Notes: generated by a model from the sequence alone, not told the origin. Numbered from the stretch's first letter, positions 43,646 through 53,483 are shown. The stretch: 64,000 bases of DNA from Hirschia sp964352025 (GCA_964352025.1 CAYGPZ010000002.1:1-64000), one strand, 5' to 3'. Translations and numbers: made by a program.

Positions 43646-44047
43646 ATGTTAGACCAAATGTTGTTTCTGCTAAATGATCAGGTTTTGGATATTGGTGACC
43701 CAGTCACGACTCTACGTGAGTCTGCGGCGCAATTGACAGAAATACCGTTCCAAAATTTACGAGCAGGACATGGTATAAGCCTTGGTCAAGCGCTCTTCTT
43801 TCATTGTCCAGCCGATAAAAAGCCCATGCCAGGAGCTTTAAAGGCACTGGGTGCTCTGATAACCGAGCATAGCGATGCAAATGCTGCTCTTTTCGTTAAG
43901 CCGCCAAACGCAAAAACGCCTCATGATGTTCAGATACGTCTTGCCGAAGTACAGCTGCCGGTTATGGCGAATTTATTCCAGCTGCAAACACGCCAACCTT
44001 TAAGTCCTGCACTTGTGAATAATTCTGTATGGGCGTGTGCTGCGTAA
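43646..44047 (+). CDS. Conserved-looking protein, unknown function
   Basis: 133 residues, no signal peptide or membrane helix. It has a helical-and-strand mix: MLFLLNDQVLDIGDPVTTLRE, FQNLRAGHGISLGQALFF, CPADKKPMPGALKALGALI and VQIRLAEVQLPVMANLFQLQ. AAAAGG precedes the ATG. The family was not recognised. It lies between DUF1491 and prfC on the same strand. Confidence 0.65.
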   Translation: MLDQMLFLLNDQVLDIGDPVTTLRESAAQLTEIPFQNLRAGHGISLGQALFFHCPADKKPMPGALKALGALITEHSDANAALFVKPPNAKTPHDVQIRLAEVQLPVMANLFQLQTRQPLSPALVNNSVWACAA

Positions 44048-44151
44048 CAGCGTCGCTTGAGATCAAAAAAATGGGATTATGTTGAAGATAATCTAGTCGT
44101 GTGACTTAGATTGCTTTATGGCATTCAGCTTGTTTTGGAAAAGACTCAGGA

Positions 44152-45768
44152 ATGTCACCAATGGCGCTTTCGCCCGTTCAAGAATCAGCTCGCCGTCGTA
44201 CGTTCGCGATAATTTCACACCCCGATGCGGGTAAGACGACTCTTACCGAGAATTTGCTACTGACTGGTGGTGCCATCAGATTGGCGGGGCAGGTCGCAGC
44301 ACGTGGTGAGCGTCGACGTACCACATCTGACTGGATGAAGATCGAGCAAGATCGCGGTATTTCTGTTGCGTCTTCTGTGATGACATTCGAATACGAGAAC
44401 TTGGTGTTCAACTTGTTGGATACACCAGGACACGAAGATTTCTCTGAAGATACATATCGCACACTGACGGCTGCCGATGCAGCTGTAATGGTACTGGATG
44501 CAGCTAAGGGTATTGAGCCGCAGACATTGAAGCTGTTTGAAGTGTGTCGATTGCGCGATATTCCGATTGTAACTTTCATCAACAAACTTGACCGAGAAGC
44601 GGTTGACCCATTTGAATTACTTGATGAAATTCAAGACAAGCTCGCGCTAGACTGTGCACCATTATACTGGCCGCAAGGGTCTGGTGAGCGCTTTCGTGGT
44701 GTCGCAGATTTGACCACTGGTGAATTCCTTCGATTTAAAAAACGGACAGCGGATGAAGCGCTGGAAGTTGGTGGTGCTGAACGCACATCAATGGATGAAA
44801 ACGCAGTATCTGATTTTATGGATAGTGATGAGTTTTCTGAGATTGAAGAGAACGCAGAAATGGCACGGGAGATGTGTGTTCCATTTGATCACCAGTCATT
44901 TCTTGAGGGCCATTTAACCCCAGTTGTTTTTGGGACTGCTCTTCGTCATTTCGGTGTACGTGAATTGCTGGACACTTTGACTGCTTATGCGCCTCCGCCG
45001 CGCGCGCAAAAGGCGAAAGTCAAAGGCAATGACACAATTATCGATATTGAAAACAAGGAAGTATCGGGTTTTATCTTTAAGGTTCAGGCCAATATGGACC
45101 CGAACCACCGGGACCGCATCGCGTTTTTAAAGATGGTATCTGGTCAGTTTAAGCGAGGCATGAAGCTAAAAACCACAAAAGGAAAACAGCTCAACGTCTC
45201 CTCACCAGTCATGTTCATGGCGCAGGACCGTGAGATAGCTGATGATGCATTTGCGGGTGATGTCATTGGTGTACCCAATCACGGTGCCTTGCGTGTGGGT
45301 GATAGCATGTCTGAATCTGGTAACATTATGTTTGGTGGTATTCCAAATTTTGCGCCAGAAATTTTGCGCCGTGCGCGTTGTCTTGATCCGATGAAGTCAA
45401 AACATCTTCGCAAAGCGCTAGAAGGTCTAGCTGAAGAAGGTGTGACGCAATTATTCACGCCGGCCATTGGAGCGGACATGATTGTCGGTGCTGTTGGGGC
45501 ATTGCAGATCGATGTGATGGCGGAACGTGTTGCGGCTGAGAACAAGCTTGAAGTGGTATTTGAGCAAGCGCTATACAATGTGGCGCGTTGGATTACGGCT
45601 GAAGATGCAGATTTGTTGGATGCTTTCCTTGAAAAGAACCGCGTAAATGTCGGTACCGATATTGATGGCGCACCTGTATTCTTGGGAAAAAATGCTTGGG
45701 ATGTCGGGTATGTCGCCGAGAAAAATCCGGACATTAAGTTTTCAGCGACCAAAGAGCGTATGAGTTAG
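44152..45768 (+). CDS. prfC: Peptide chain release factor 3
   Basis: 538-residue translational GTPase that recycles RF1/RF2 from the ribosome after peptide release. The G-domain has ISHPDAGKTTLTENLLL (G1), DRGISVASSVM (G2), DTPGHEDFSEDTYRTL (G3) and FINKLDREA (G4). The rest (residues about 280-538) holds the beta-barrel and C-terminal RF3 domain, with FKVQANMDPNHRDRIAF. ATG 44161 has a better AGGA spacing and may be the true start, three codons later. Confidence 0.97.
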   Translation: MSPMALSPVQESARRRTFAIISHPDAGKTTLTENLLLTGGAIRLAGQVAARGERRRTTSDWMKIEQDRGISVASSVMTFEYENLVFNLLDTPGHEDFSEDTYRTLTAADAAVMVLDAAKGIEPQTLKLFEVCRLRDIPIVTFINKLDREAVDPFELLDEIQDKLALDCAPLYWPQGSGERFRGVADLTTGEFLRFKKRTADEALEVGGAERTSMDENAVSDFMDSDEFSEIEENAEMAREMCVPFDHQSFLEGHLTPVVFGTALRHFGVRELLDTLTAYAPPPRAQKAKVKGNDTIIDIENKEVSGFIFKVQANMDPNHRDRIAFLKMVSGQFKRGMKLKTTKGKQLNVSSPVMFMAQDREIADDAFAGDVIGVPNHGALRVGDSMSESGNIMFGGIPNFAPEILRRARCLDPMKSKHLRKALEGLAEEGVTQLFTPAIGADMIVGAVGALQIDVMAERVAAENKLEVVFEQALYNVARWITAEDADLLDAFLEKNRVNVGTDIDGAPVFLGKNAWDVGYVAEKNPDIKFSATKERMS

Positions 45769-45806
45769 AGTGCGCTTCGGGGCCGATATTACTAAATGAC
45801 CATGTT

Positions 45807-45821
45807 TTAATTGCCAATTAA
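45807..45821. promoter_or_regulatory. CtrA-type box candidate upstream of the MscS gene
   Basis: TTAATTGCCAATTAA fits TTAA-N7-TTAA and is palindromic, 114 bases before the mscS-like gene. Motif seen; role inferred, and AT-rich sequence makes chance matches possible. Confidence 0.4.
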
Positions 45822-45934
45822 AGGTAAATGCTGGCAGAACTTATATTGCTTGGCGCTATGAATCTCATGAAAGGTTCTAGCTAAGATATTTGATCGCGAA
45901 TTTTGATCATCAATAGATAGAGTAAGGTCGCATA

Positions 45935-47173
45935 ATGTTTGAAAGTTTTGTTGAGAAGCTTCCACCGCAATTGCAACAAGGTGTCGATTATCTTGAAAGC
46001 ATTTGGCATGAAGGTGTTTTCGGTCTGACTTACGGCGATATAATTATCGCAACAGGTATTATTCTATTTTCGCTGATTGTTCGTGGGATATTCGCTCGAA
46101 CTGTCGTGCGTGGTATTTCGCGTGCTGCGGCTGGAACGAAGACAAACCTTGATGATGCGCTCGTCACAACAATTGCTGCGCCATTAAAAATGGTACCGAT
46201 TATTGTGGGTGTGTATGCAGCGTCTCAGGTTATTGTCCTAAATGATGATCTTCAGGGCATTGTTGATAAAGTTTTGCGGTCCTTGGTAGCGTTTTCGATT
46301 TTCTGGACATTGAACCGCGCAGTAGGTGGTTTCTCCTTTTTATTCACCGGACTGCGTTCAACGCTTTCGCCAGCCATTGTGGATTGGATTACAAAGTCCC
46401 TACAGCTCGTCTGTGTGTTTGTGGGGGCGGCAGCGATCCTAGAAATTTGGGGCATTCAGGTTGGGCCAATCCTGGCTGGTCTTGGTATATTTGGTGTCGC
46501 CGTGGCTCTTGGTGCGCAGGACCTTTTCAAGAACTTGATTTCAGGAATTTTGATCCTTGTTGAGCGCCGGATGGAGCGGGGCGAGTGGATCGCCGTTGAT
46601 GGCGTGGTTGAGGGAACAGTTGAGAAAATCAATTTCCGTTCAACGCTGGTGCGACGTTTTGATAAAGCGCCCGTTTATGTGCCGAATTCCAGTTTTTCAG
46701 ATAATGCAGTCGTCAATTATTCGCGCATGACGCATCGCCGTATCAAATGGGTTATCGGTGTTGAATATCGCACGACGACTGAGCAATTACGCTATATCCG
46801 CGATGAGATTGAAGCTTATCTCTATACGAATGATGCGTTCGCAAAACCGCCAGAAGCGACTTTGTTTGTACACGTGGATTCATTCAATGATTCATCCATC
46901 GACTTCCTGATCTATTGTTTTACCAAAACAACTGTTTGGACTGAATGGTTGGAGCACAAAGAAGCGTTCGCGCTAAAGCTTATTGAGATCGTTGAAAACG
47001 CAGGGACTGGTTTTGCCTTCCCAAGTCGTACGCTCTACATGCAACAGCAAGAGCCGCCAGAAGTTATTCATCCGCCAACTCTGTCTGAGAACGTCAAAAA
47101 AATGCACAAAATTAAGGGCGACTCGACTGGCGCGGGGCAAAATGCTGGTAGCGAAGGCGGTGGCGACGGCTGA
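45935..47173 (+). CDS. Small-conductance mechanosensitive channel, MscS family
   Basis: 412-residue inner-membrane channel that opens under membrane tension and protects against osmotic downshock. Four or so helices lead to the pore helix GLGIFGVAVALGAQDLFKNL and the beta domain with MERGEWIAVDGVVEGTVEKI, then VYVPNSSFSDNAVVNYSR. A long N-terminal extension holds extra helices. The C-terminal tail is Gly-rich (GDSTGAGQNAGSEGG). It is a single gene with its own upstream region. Confidence 0.93.
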   Translation: MFESFVEKLPPQLQQGVDYLESIWHEGVFGLTYGDIIIATGIILFSLIVRGIFARTVVRGISRAAAGTKTNLDDALVTTIAAPLKMVPIIVGVYAASQVIVLNDDLQGIVDKVLRSLVAFSIFWTLNRAVGGFSFLFTGLRSTLSPAIVDWITKSLQLVCVFVGAAAILEIWGIQVGPILAGLGIFGVAVALGAQDLFKNLISGILILVERRMERGEWIAVDGVVEGTVEKINFRSTLVRRFDKAPVYVPNSSFSDNAVVNYSRMTHRRIKWVIGVEYRTTTEQLRYIRDEIEAYLYTNDAFAKPPEATLFVHVDSFNDSSIDFLIYCFTKTTVWTEWLEHKEAFALKLIEIVENAGTGFAFPSRTLYMQQQEPPEVIHPPTLSENVKKMHKIKGDSTGAGQNAGSEGGGDG

Positions 47174-47305
47174 AAATGGCCCTAAACGGACCTTAGAGGA
47201 TTCGTGCCTTGGTTGAGTATAGTTCATTTTCTCATATGTTTAGTGATAGTAATCTGAAGACTGAAGTTACTTTTGGGTCGGACCAAATAAATACGGGGGA
47301 AATGG

Positions 47306-49627
47306 ATGTCCAATTGGTTAGAGTTTGCGAAACAAGCGACAACCAGAGAAGCTAGGATTTTTAGCTTAGTTGCATGGACGCCTGAGCATTATTTGGCATC
47401 AATAGGTAACCCCAAATTTTCTAAAGCCTTTTCTCAATCATCGCCTGATCTGAGAGAATTCATCCGCAATGCACATAGGCAAATCTATAGGAAGCGGACA
47501 AGTGAACTTCCAGATTACGCAATTCAAGATGCCAAAGATCGGTGGTTGGAAACGCTCTCTGGTGATCAAATTATTGACATTCTTAAGTTGAGTGAAATCG
47601 ATTTTGTCTTTGGAAATGACCTAACCTTTATTGTACCGTTTTCCAGCCCAAATGGGCTACAAGGTGTCAGACTAGGAAACTGGTTACTACAGTCTGCTTC
47701 GGATAAAAGTATACAGTTTAGTGAAGAACAGTTTCTAATTCTTTGTCATGCATTTATATATCACTTTCGGTTACGGTGGCTGGATCCTACAGCTGACAAA
47801 ATGGAAAGATTCGCTCTAGGAGCAGAAAACCCATTTAGTAAATGGATAACCACAACTGTTGAACAAATTTCGTCCGCAAAACAGAATGAATGGCTGCTAG
47901 CTATAAGCGATATACTTGAAAACATTTTTATCGCCAACAAACATGAATATACCGAGTCTTGGACGTACACGCTTGGCGATATTGCTGAAAATCAAAAAAA
48001 TATCGTCTCACTCATTGGTGAACAAAATATTTTTTCAAAAGCTCTTTCCGTTTATGAAAAAAAATACTCTGAGCAACAATTTTTGGAAAAGAAGCAAGAA
48101 GAAGAATGGGAAAGGGAAAGGAACACTAAACATGAGAGTGAATGGTTTAATTTCAATTCAATTTTCCTAAAAAATAAACACCTTTTTACAATGCTAGGCC
48201 GCAACAATATTCTATTGGATATTTCAACTCGCCCAGTAGAGAAACAACAATCTAACCTATCAAGTTATTTTGGCGGTCTACCTGAGTTACCTGAGGAAAT
48301 ATCTTGGCCAGAATTTTCGAACGCACAAAGTTCCGGTTCATTACGATTTGTTGCTCAAATTGATTTGAAAGAATTGCCCAAAACATTTGGGAACCCGTTA
48401 CCCTCAAATGGAAAATTACTATTTTTTATTGACCCTAATGTTTTTGATAGTTTCTTACCATGCAGAGTGATTTTTCTTGCGGATAAACAGTCCACAAAGC
48501 AAGCAACGCCTCCAACTAATTTTCATGTGAACCGGCATGGGTATTTTGAAAGGAAATGGTTAAAACCTGACGATGAATATCAATATATTGAGTTCAAATA
48601 CCCAGTTCAATTTGCAAAATCTAGAAGCTATATTGATACTGAAGATGGTAGCGGAACATTTGGATGGATTATAAATTCCTTATTTGAGGAAACTTTCAAC
48701 GCACTAGATGAAAAAGCTATCAAATCATCACTCCGAGTACTTCGAGATAAGCAAAAATCTCAAATATCGATGAGAGAACCGGCTGAACCAGATAAAAAAA
48801 GAAAGATTAGTGCAAGCTCATTTAGTGAAGAATCAGGACCTTACACTTGGGCTGATGTAAAACTATTTATACAATGTGCCGAACGTAACATTTTAGAACA
48901 TAAATTAAAGGCAAAGAACACTACATCCAAATTGGTGTACCACAACCCAGAAATACTCGGGTCTGGAGTTCCTGAGATTATTGACCAATGTAAATCGTGT
49001 CTTGCAGAATGGAAAATTTTGTCCAATGGAAAAGATGATTGGCTTAAACTCACTGAAAACGAGAATTTAGAGTTTAATAAGTCAATTCAACGGATTTATC
49101 GTTGGATGCGTGTTGGTTCAAAACGTGACAAACGCCTTGTATGGTTACAATACAAAGAGCACCTTAAAAGCCCAGATCGGGTTGAAGATCCAGTAGGTTA
49201 TCGTCCGTACGATATTCCGATGGCTAGCTATGAGCTTGTTGGTTCAGACGAAAAAAACATCATACACTATAATATAAGACGTGCATGTCATGAGGGACTT
49301 GATCCGTCCAATTTGTATCCTTTGTCACTAGTCGATGAAATTGCACCTGATGTAACAGTAGATAACCTTACCCCTTTGATTGAAAAAGGAACTCGACCGA
49401 ATTCATTCTTTATGGGCGGTGAAAAAGGGCACAGAATGTTGGGATATGGACGTTCAGTGCAGTCCGCGCCCACAGAATTCAGGAACCATGTATTACTCTT
49501 ACAAGTATTCGGTGGGCAATTGGGGTGGTTGGATAATAGTGGCTGTGTTGTTCAATTTTGGATCCGAAGATCCGATTTATTGCTCCGGAAATGGAACAAA
49601 GCCTTTGCAACACTGGAATGCGATTAA
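47306..49627 (+). CDS. Long DUF1963-domain protein with novel N-terminal region
   Basis: 773 residues. From about residue 298 (GRNNILLDISTRP) to the end it is a DUF1963/YwqG-like protein: FGGLPELPEEISWPE, LRFVAQIDLKELPKTFG, KLLFFIDPN, and the closing GHRMLGYGRSVQSAPTEF (residue about 708) with LLLQVFGGQLGW and VVQFWIRRSDLLLRKW. The first 290 residues are helical with a charged coil (EEEWERERNTKHESEW) and match nothing I know. A large insert near residues 490-610 separates the two DUF1963 halves. GGGGGA precedes the ATG. The gene is AT-rich, suggesting acquisition. Function unknown. Confidence 0.7.
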   Translation: MSNWLEFAKQATTREARIFSLVAWTPEHYLASIGNPKFSKAFSQSSPDLREFIRNAHRQIYRKRTSELPDYAIQDAKDRWLETLSGDQIIDILKLSEIDFVFGNDLTFIVPFSSPNGLQGVRLGNWLLQSASDKSIQFSEEQFLILCHAFIYHFRLRWLDPTADKMERFALGAENPFSKWITTTVEQISSAKQNEWLLAISDILENIFIANKHEYTESWTYTLGDIAENQKNIVSLIGEQNIFSKALSVYEKKYSEQQFLEKKQEEEWERERNTKHESEWFNFNSIFLKNKHLFTMLGRNNILLDISTRPVEKQQSNLSSYFGGLPELPEEISWPEFSNAQSSGSLRFVAQIDLKELPKTFGNPLPSNGKLLFFIDPNVFDSFLPCRVIFLADKQSTKQATPPTNFHVNRHGYFERKWLKPDDEYQYIEFKYPVQFAKSRSYIDTEDGSGTFGWIINSLFEETFNALDEKAIKSSLRVLRDKQKSQISMREPAEPDKKRKISASSFSEESGPYTWADVKLFIQCAERNILEHKLKAKNTTSKLVYHNPEILGSGVPEIIDQCKSCLAEWKILSNGKDDWLKLTENENLEFNKSIQRIYRWMRVGSKRDKRLVWLQYKEHLKSPDRVEDPVGYRPYDIPMASYELVGSDEKNIIHYNIRRACHEGLDPSNLYPLSLVDEIAPDVTVDNLTPLIEKGTRPNSFFMGGEKGHRMLGYGRSVQSAPTEFRNHVLLLQVFGGQLGWLDNSGCVVQFWIRRSDLLLRKWNKAFATLECD

Positions 49628-49718
49628 CTCAATCAATGAGTGAATTCATTCACTAAGTATTGAAAGCGTTCGAAAGAAGAAGTGTCCGTTATTGGCGATT
49701 TCCCGCCGCCTGCGTATT

Positions 49719-49805
49719 CCCAGACTTGATCTGGGATCTAGCTAATTAAACATGGCGCGCTAAGCGCGGCTTTATTCTTGGGCTGGATTCCTGCCTACGC
49801 AGGAA
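49719..49805 (+). repeat. Three-hairpin dispersed repeat, copy B
   Basis: Three hairpins on the plus strand: CCCAGA/TCTGGG (49719-49735), CGCGC/GCGCG (49756-49768) and TTCCTGC/GCAGGAA (49788-49805). Order, spacing and linkers (including TTGGGCTGGA) match the reverse complement of copy A at 2630-2718. In the third stem one C-G pair of copy A is T-A here, a covarying change. It starts 92 bases after the DUF1963 stop in sense orientation. Confidence 0.75.
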
Positions 49806-49846
49806 AATCGGGATGAGCGATGTATTGGCGAATAGTTGCCCGCTCT

Positions 49847-49864
49847 TTCCCGCGAAGGCGGGAA
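49847..49864. repeat. Single hairpin repeat, third copy of hairpin 3
   Basis: TTCCCGC and GCGGGAA around GAAG, the same hairpin as in copy A, in the orientation opposite to copy B beside it. Together with copy B it forms an inverted pair around about 40 bases. Confidence 0.6.
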
Positions 49865-49896
49865 TCTTATCGCGTCGTGTTATGTATATATCCTAG

Positions 49897-49916
49897 ATCC
49901 CTTCCTTCGAAGGGAT
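49897..49916. repeat. Hairpin downstream of the DUF2336 gene
   Basis: ATCCCTTC pairs with GAAGGGAT around CTTC, perfect eight-base stem, 34 bases after the minus-strand DUF2336 stop. No T-run follows in either direction. May end the transcript or be another palindromic repeat. The 322 bases 49628-49949 hold only these palindromes and no gene. Confidence 0.5.
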
Positions 49917-49949
49917 GAACGGTAGTGATATAATTCTTAAATTTAAGGC

Positions 49950-51050
49950 TTAAGCTGCTGCTGTGTTTTGCGTTTTGCTTCTGACTTTCCAGAAGCGGAC
50001 AGCGCGTTGTGCTGCTGCGAGCGGCACTTCGTCATACATGTCAGCGTATTCTTTTGCCTTGGCGACACCGTTTTCACCGCCGACAATTTGCATTGCCAGT
50101 GTTGAAAAGAGTGCTTTAGGGAAGTGCGAAGAGCGGCAAAGGATTGCCATAGCGTCGACGTCTTTTTGGTCGATGATACGGTAAATTGTATCGAGCGGAA
50201 CTTGTGTAAAGTGTGCGAAGCTTGCGTAAAAGCGAGAACGATCGCCATTGCGCAATTGTTGCACGAGGTGAGGCGGAGTTAAGCGCTCAGCTTCGACTTC
50301 GTCTTCAACCCATTTGATTTGCTTGTCGATATCTTCTGGCGCTTTTCCATAGGCAACATTCAGGCGGTTTTTAGATGCCGCGAGTGCTTCGTTTAATTCT
50401 TCTTCCGATACACTGTCAAAACGGGCCATGATTTGTTCGCGCAGCTTTTTTTCAACGACTTGGTAGACATCGTTTAGAAGGTCGACAGGAACATTCTTAC
50501 GTTTAACAAGAGGTGCTTGAAGCACTTTGCTTGTCATTGCGCGTTCTGTTACCGCTTCATATGTTTCGCGGTCGATTTCGGCAGTTTCGTTTTCCAATAG
50601 TGAGACAACAACCTTGTCTTCACCTTTGTTTACCAGCGCCTTGGAAACCGGAGATGTCAGTTTTTTTCTTTTCGAAACGGCTAACAATCTGTCTTGGCCC
50701 GTCGTGTTGACGATGTGGACAAGGTCTTCTTCTGTAAGTGCGCGAGATCTCCGCAAGACAGGCTCGGCGACTTTTATTGAATCTGTTGCAAGTCTTCTAG
50801 CTGTTTTACGAAGGGGAGATTTTGAAACAGCGACTTTGCGGGATAGTTCCATGCGAACTTGTTCAGTCATATCGGTTGCGACTGCACCGATGATTTCATC
50901 AAACATTGCACATTCGGTTTCTGTGCGTTCGCTTTGATCACCTTCCAAGAAGACATCCGAGACTTCGCGCAATAGATCGCGGCGTTTTTCGCTAGATGTT
51001 TCTTTCGCCAAATCCATAAGCTTGGCAAATTTAGATTGATCGACGGACAT
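49950..51050 (-). CDS. DUF2336-domain protein
   Basis: 366 residues, all alpha-helical and rich in charged residues, with HEAT-like repeats: DQSKFAKLMDLAKETSSEKRR, RMELSRKVAVSKSPLRKTARR, EDLVHIVNTTGQDRLLAVSKR, then DLLNDVYQVVEKKLREQIMAR. DUF2336 proteins are alphaproteobacterial with no known activity; one proposal is a role in signalling or in a regulatory scaffold. No signal peptide, so cytoplasmic. It stands alone. Confidence 0.85.
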   Translation of the reverse strand: MSVDQSKFAKLMDLAKETSSEKRRDLLREVSDVFLEGDQSERTETECAMFDEIIGAVATDMTEQVRMELSRKVAVSKSPLRKTARRLATDSIKVAEPVLRRSRALTEEDLVHIVNTTGQDRLLAVSKRKKLTSPVSKALVNKGEDKVVVSLLENETAEIDRETYEAVTERAMTSKVLQAPLVKRKNVPVDLLNDVYQVVEKKLREQIMARFDSVSEEELNEALAASKNRLNVAYGKAPEDIDKQIKWVEDEVEAERLTPPHLVQQLRNGDRSRFYASFAHFTQVPLDTIYRIIDQKDVDAMAILCRSSHFPKALFSTLAMQIVGGENGVAKAKEYADMYDEVPLAAAQRAVRFWKVRSKTQNTAAA

Positions 51051-51181
51051 CCCAAAACCCCTTCGGAACTAGACTTCAGAAGTACACATTATCCAAAGAG
51101 GGTTAATAAATGATGGGGTAAATCTTATCGTTTGGGTTTATCACAAGCTTTATTTCGTCAAACATAAACTTTGACGCGAAA

Positions 51182-53020
51182 TTAGCCGAGGCTTTCTCTT
51201 TTTTCTTCGAGTTCCAACCAGTCCATTTCAGACATTTCTAACTCTTCGCGTGCTGCATCAAGTCTTGCTGCTTTTGTGTTGAATTCATCTGGTTTTTTTG
51301 TGAAAAGGCCAGGGTCTGCGAGGGCGGCTTCTAGTGTTTTTATTTCTTTTTCCAGCTTAGGTATCAGCTTTTCAAGTTCATCACACCGATGCTGGTCTTT
51401 GAATGTCAGTTTCGCTTTGGGTTTATTCGGTTGCGTTGGGCTGGATTGGTTTTTGTTTGAAGACTTATTGGCACCTTTAGATGATTTCTGTTTGGTGCGG
51501 CTTTTTTTCTGCGCGAGATAGTCGGAATAGCCACCCGGTGTTTCCATCCACTCGCCATCACCTTCAGGTGTAAGTACAGATGTCACAACACCATCAAGGA
51601 AGGCACGGTCGTGCGATACGATGATCAGCGTGCCATCAAAATCCATCAACATGTCTTCCAATAGGTCGAGCGTTTCCATATCCAGATCGTTTGTTGGCTC
51701 ATCGAGCACCATAAGGTTGGAGCTTTTTGCCAATGCGAGCGCTAGCGTTAGGCGGTTACGTTCTCCACCTGAAAGAGCGGACACAGGTTGGCGCAATTGT
51801 TCTGGGCCAAACATGAAGTCTTTTGCGTAAGAAGCCACGTGTCTCGGATAATCGCGCACCATAATCTGGTCGCCGCCATCCGGCGCAAGCGTTTCCCAAA
51901 GTGTGTCTGTATCTTTTAGCGTGTTACGGTTTTGATCGAGATACGCAATTTGCAAATTCTTGGCGATACGAACGCGGCCTGAACCTTCATCAACTGGCAA
52001 TTCACCCAGCATGATTTTTAGGAGAGTAGATTTCCCGACACCATTTCCGCCAACAAGACCCAGACGGGTGCCGCGCATGATTTTGATCGAGAAGTCTTTG
52101 GCGATTACTTTTTTGCCGCCTTCGGGCGTATCAAATGCTTTTTGAAGGTTGATGCCTTCAAATACTAATTTTGAAGACGGCGCAGCATCATTAGAAACAA
52201 TAGTGGCCGTGGTATTGGCTTGGTTGAGGTTGTGCTTACGCTCGGCCTGTTCCTTGCGCATATTCGCGACTTTAGCTAGGCGGCCTTGGTTACGTTTGCG
52301 TCGACCTGTGACCCCGCGCAAAAGCCAGCGCTTTTCAGCTTTTAGCTTGGTTTGGAGGCGATCGAGTGCTTTTTCTTCTTCAGCTTCAACTTGTTCGGCC
52401 CATTCATCAAAAGCTTTGTATCCGCGATCGAGTTTACGGACGACACCTTGACGCAACCACGCTGTGGCGGTTGTTGTGTTTTCCATGAAGCGACGGTCGT
52501 GGCTTACCAGTAAGATAGCGCCGCGAAAGCTGCTAATGCGGTCCTCCAATTCCTCGATGGCGGATACATCAAGATGGTTGGTCGGCTCATCAAGCAGTAA
52601 AATATCGGGGTCTGACGCAAATGCGCGGGCGAGGGCGAGACGTTTTCCCTGACCACCAGAGAGTGTGGAGGGATCTACATCGTGGGCGAGACCAGCAATG
52701 TCTAGCTCCATCTCGGCCATATACATTTCTGTTTCGTCTATATCGGCCGATGCATAGTCTAGCGCTGTTTTGTATTGGGAAAAATCAGGCTCTTGGTGAA
52801 GGTATTGAAAGCTTGCACCAGGTTGCTTCCAGACATCTCCTGAATCAGCTTCCAGCGTGCCAGCGAAAATACGCATAAGCGTGGACTTACCCGCACCATT
52901 GCGCCCAACCAGCGCTATACGCTCGCCTGCATAGAGGGAAAGATCAACACCAGTGAAGAGTGGCGCACCGCCTAGCGTGAGCTGGACATTACGAAGAGTT
53001 GCAATAGGAGCTTGAGACAT
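51182..53020 (-). CDS. uup: ABC-F ATPase, Uup type
   Basis: About 612 residues from ATG 53020, with two ATPase domains and no membrane part. Domain 1: GRNGAGKSTLMRIF, LSGGQGKRLALARAFASD, LLLDEPTNHLD. Linker of about 80 residues is rich in Arg/Lys (RGVTGRRKRNQGRLAKV). Domain 2: GGNGVGKSTLLKIML, LSGGERNRLTLALALA, VLDEPTNDLDMETLDLL. A C-terminal coiled coil binds DNA in E. coli Uup, which acts on branched DNA and translation stress. The second-domain LDEPTNDLD pattern supports Uup over EttA. Confidence 0.92.
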   Translation of the reverse strand: MSQAPIATLRNVQLTLGGAPLFTGVDLSLYAGERIALVGRNGAGKSTLMRIFAGTLEADSGDVWKQPGASFQYLHQEPDFSQYKTALDYASADIDETEMYMAEMELDIAGLAHDVDPSTLSGGQGKRLALARAFASDPDILLLDEPTNHLDVSAIEELEDRISSFRGAILLVSHDRRFMENTTTATAWLRQGVVRKLDRGYKAFDEWAEQVEAEEEKALDRLQTKLKAEKRWLLRGVTGRRKRNQGRLAKVANMRKEQAERKHNLNQANTTATIVSNDAAPSSKLVFEGINLQKAFDTPEGGKKVIAKDFSIKIMRGTRLGLVGGNGVGKSTLLKIMLGELPVDEGSGRVRIAKNLQIAYLDQNRNTLKDTDTLWETLAPDGGDQIMVRDYPRHVASYAKDFMFGPEQLRQPVSALSGGERNRLTLALALAKSSNLMVLDEPTNDLDMETLDLLEDMLMDFDGTLIIVSHDRAFLDGVVTSVLTPEGDGEWMETPGGYSDYLAQKKSRTKQKSSKGANKSSNKNQSSPTQPNKPKAKLTFKDQHRCDELEKLIPKLEKEIKTLEAALADPGLFTKKPDEFNTKAARLDAAREELEMSEMDWLELEEKRESLG

Positions 53021-53144
53021 GCGCGGGGTATAGCGGGGAGTTGATCGCACGTCACCCCGTTAGTTTATATTTGAATTGTTCTTGGCGCGGTAGAATAGGT
53101 TTCCATCGTTCAATCCTCGAAATAAATATAGCTTATCGAGAATT

Positions 53145-53483
53145 TTAATCTTCATCGAGCAACGGAAAAACGTTTTGCTCCATGCAATCGTCATAACTTT
53201 GTTGGCTCTCCAGAGGATAATACAATATAAGAATGCACCGATCTACTTCTTCACGGATGACTGGATCAAAGTTCATTTTATTGTATCGATTTATTGCCTT
53301 CTCCAAGCTTCGCTGATGTTGTGAGCGCAAGTACTTATCTGACCCAGGCAATTTGAGAGGAGCCATAATGCTATTCTTTGGCATTTCGTCGTCTTTTTTG
53401 TTGTTTAGTTGGAGCAAACAAATACCTCCCACTAAAACTATTGCAATGATGCAAACTGAAATGCATTTCCATACAAATTTCAT
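53145..53483 (-). CDS. Small membrane-anchored protein, unknown function
   Basis: About 112 residues from ATG 53483, preceded by GGGGGAG; a start 18 bases further upstream is less likely. An N-terminal helix (VWKCISVCIIAIVLVGGICLLQL) anchors a periplasmic charged part (YLRSQHQRSLEKAINRYNKM, then EEVDRCILILYYPLES) with two or three Cys. No family recognised. It lies between uup and the PBP1A gene. Confidence 0.6.
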   Translation of the reverse strand: MKFVWKCISVCIIAIVLVGGICLLQLNNKKDDEMPKNSIMAPLKLPGSDKYLRSQHQRSLEKAINRYNKMNFDPVIREEVDRCILILYYPLESQQSYDDCMEQNVFPLLDED

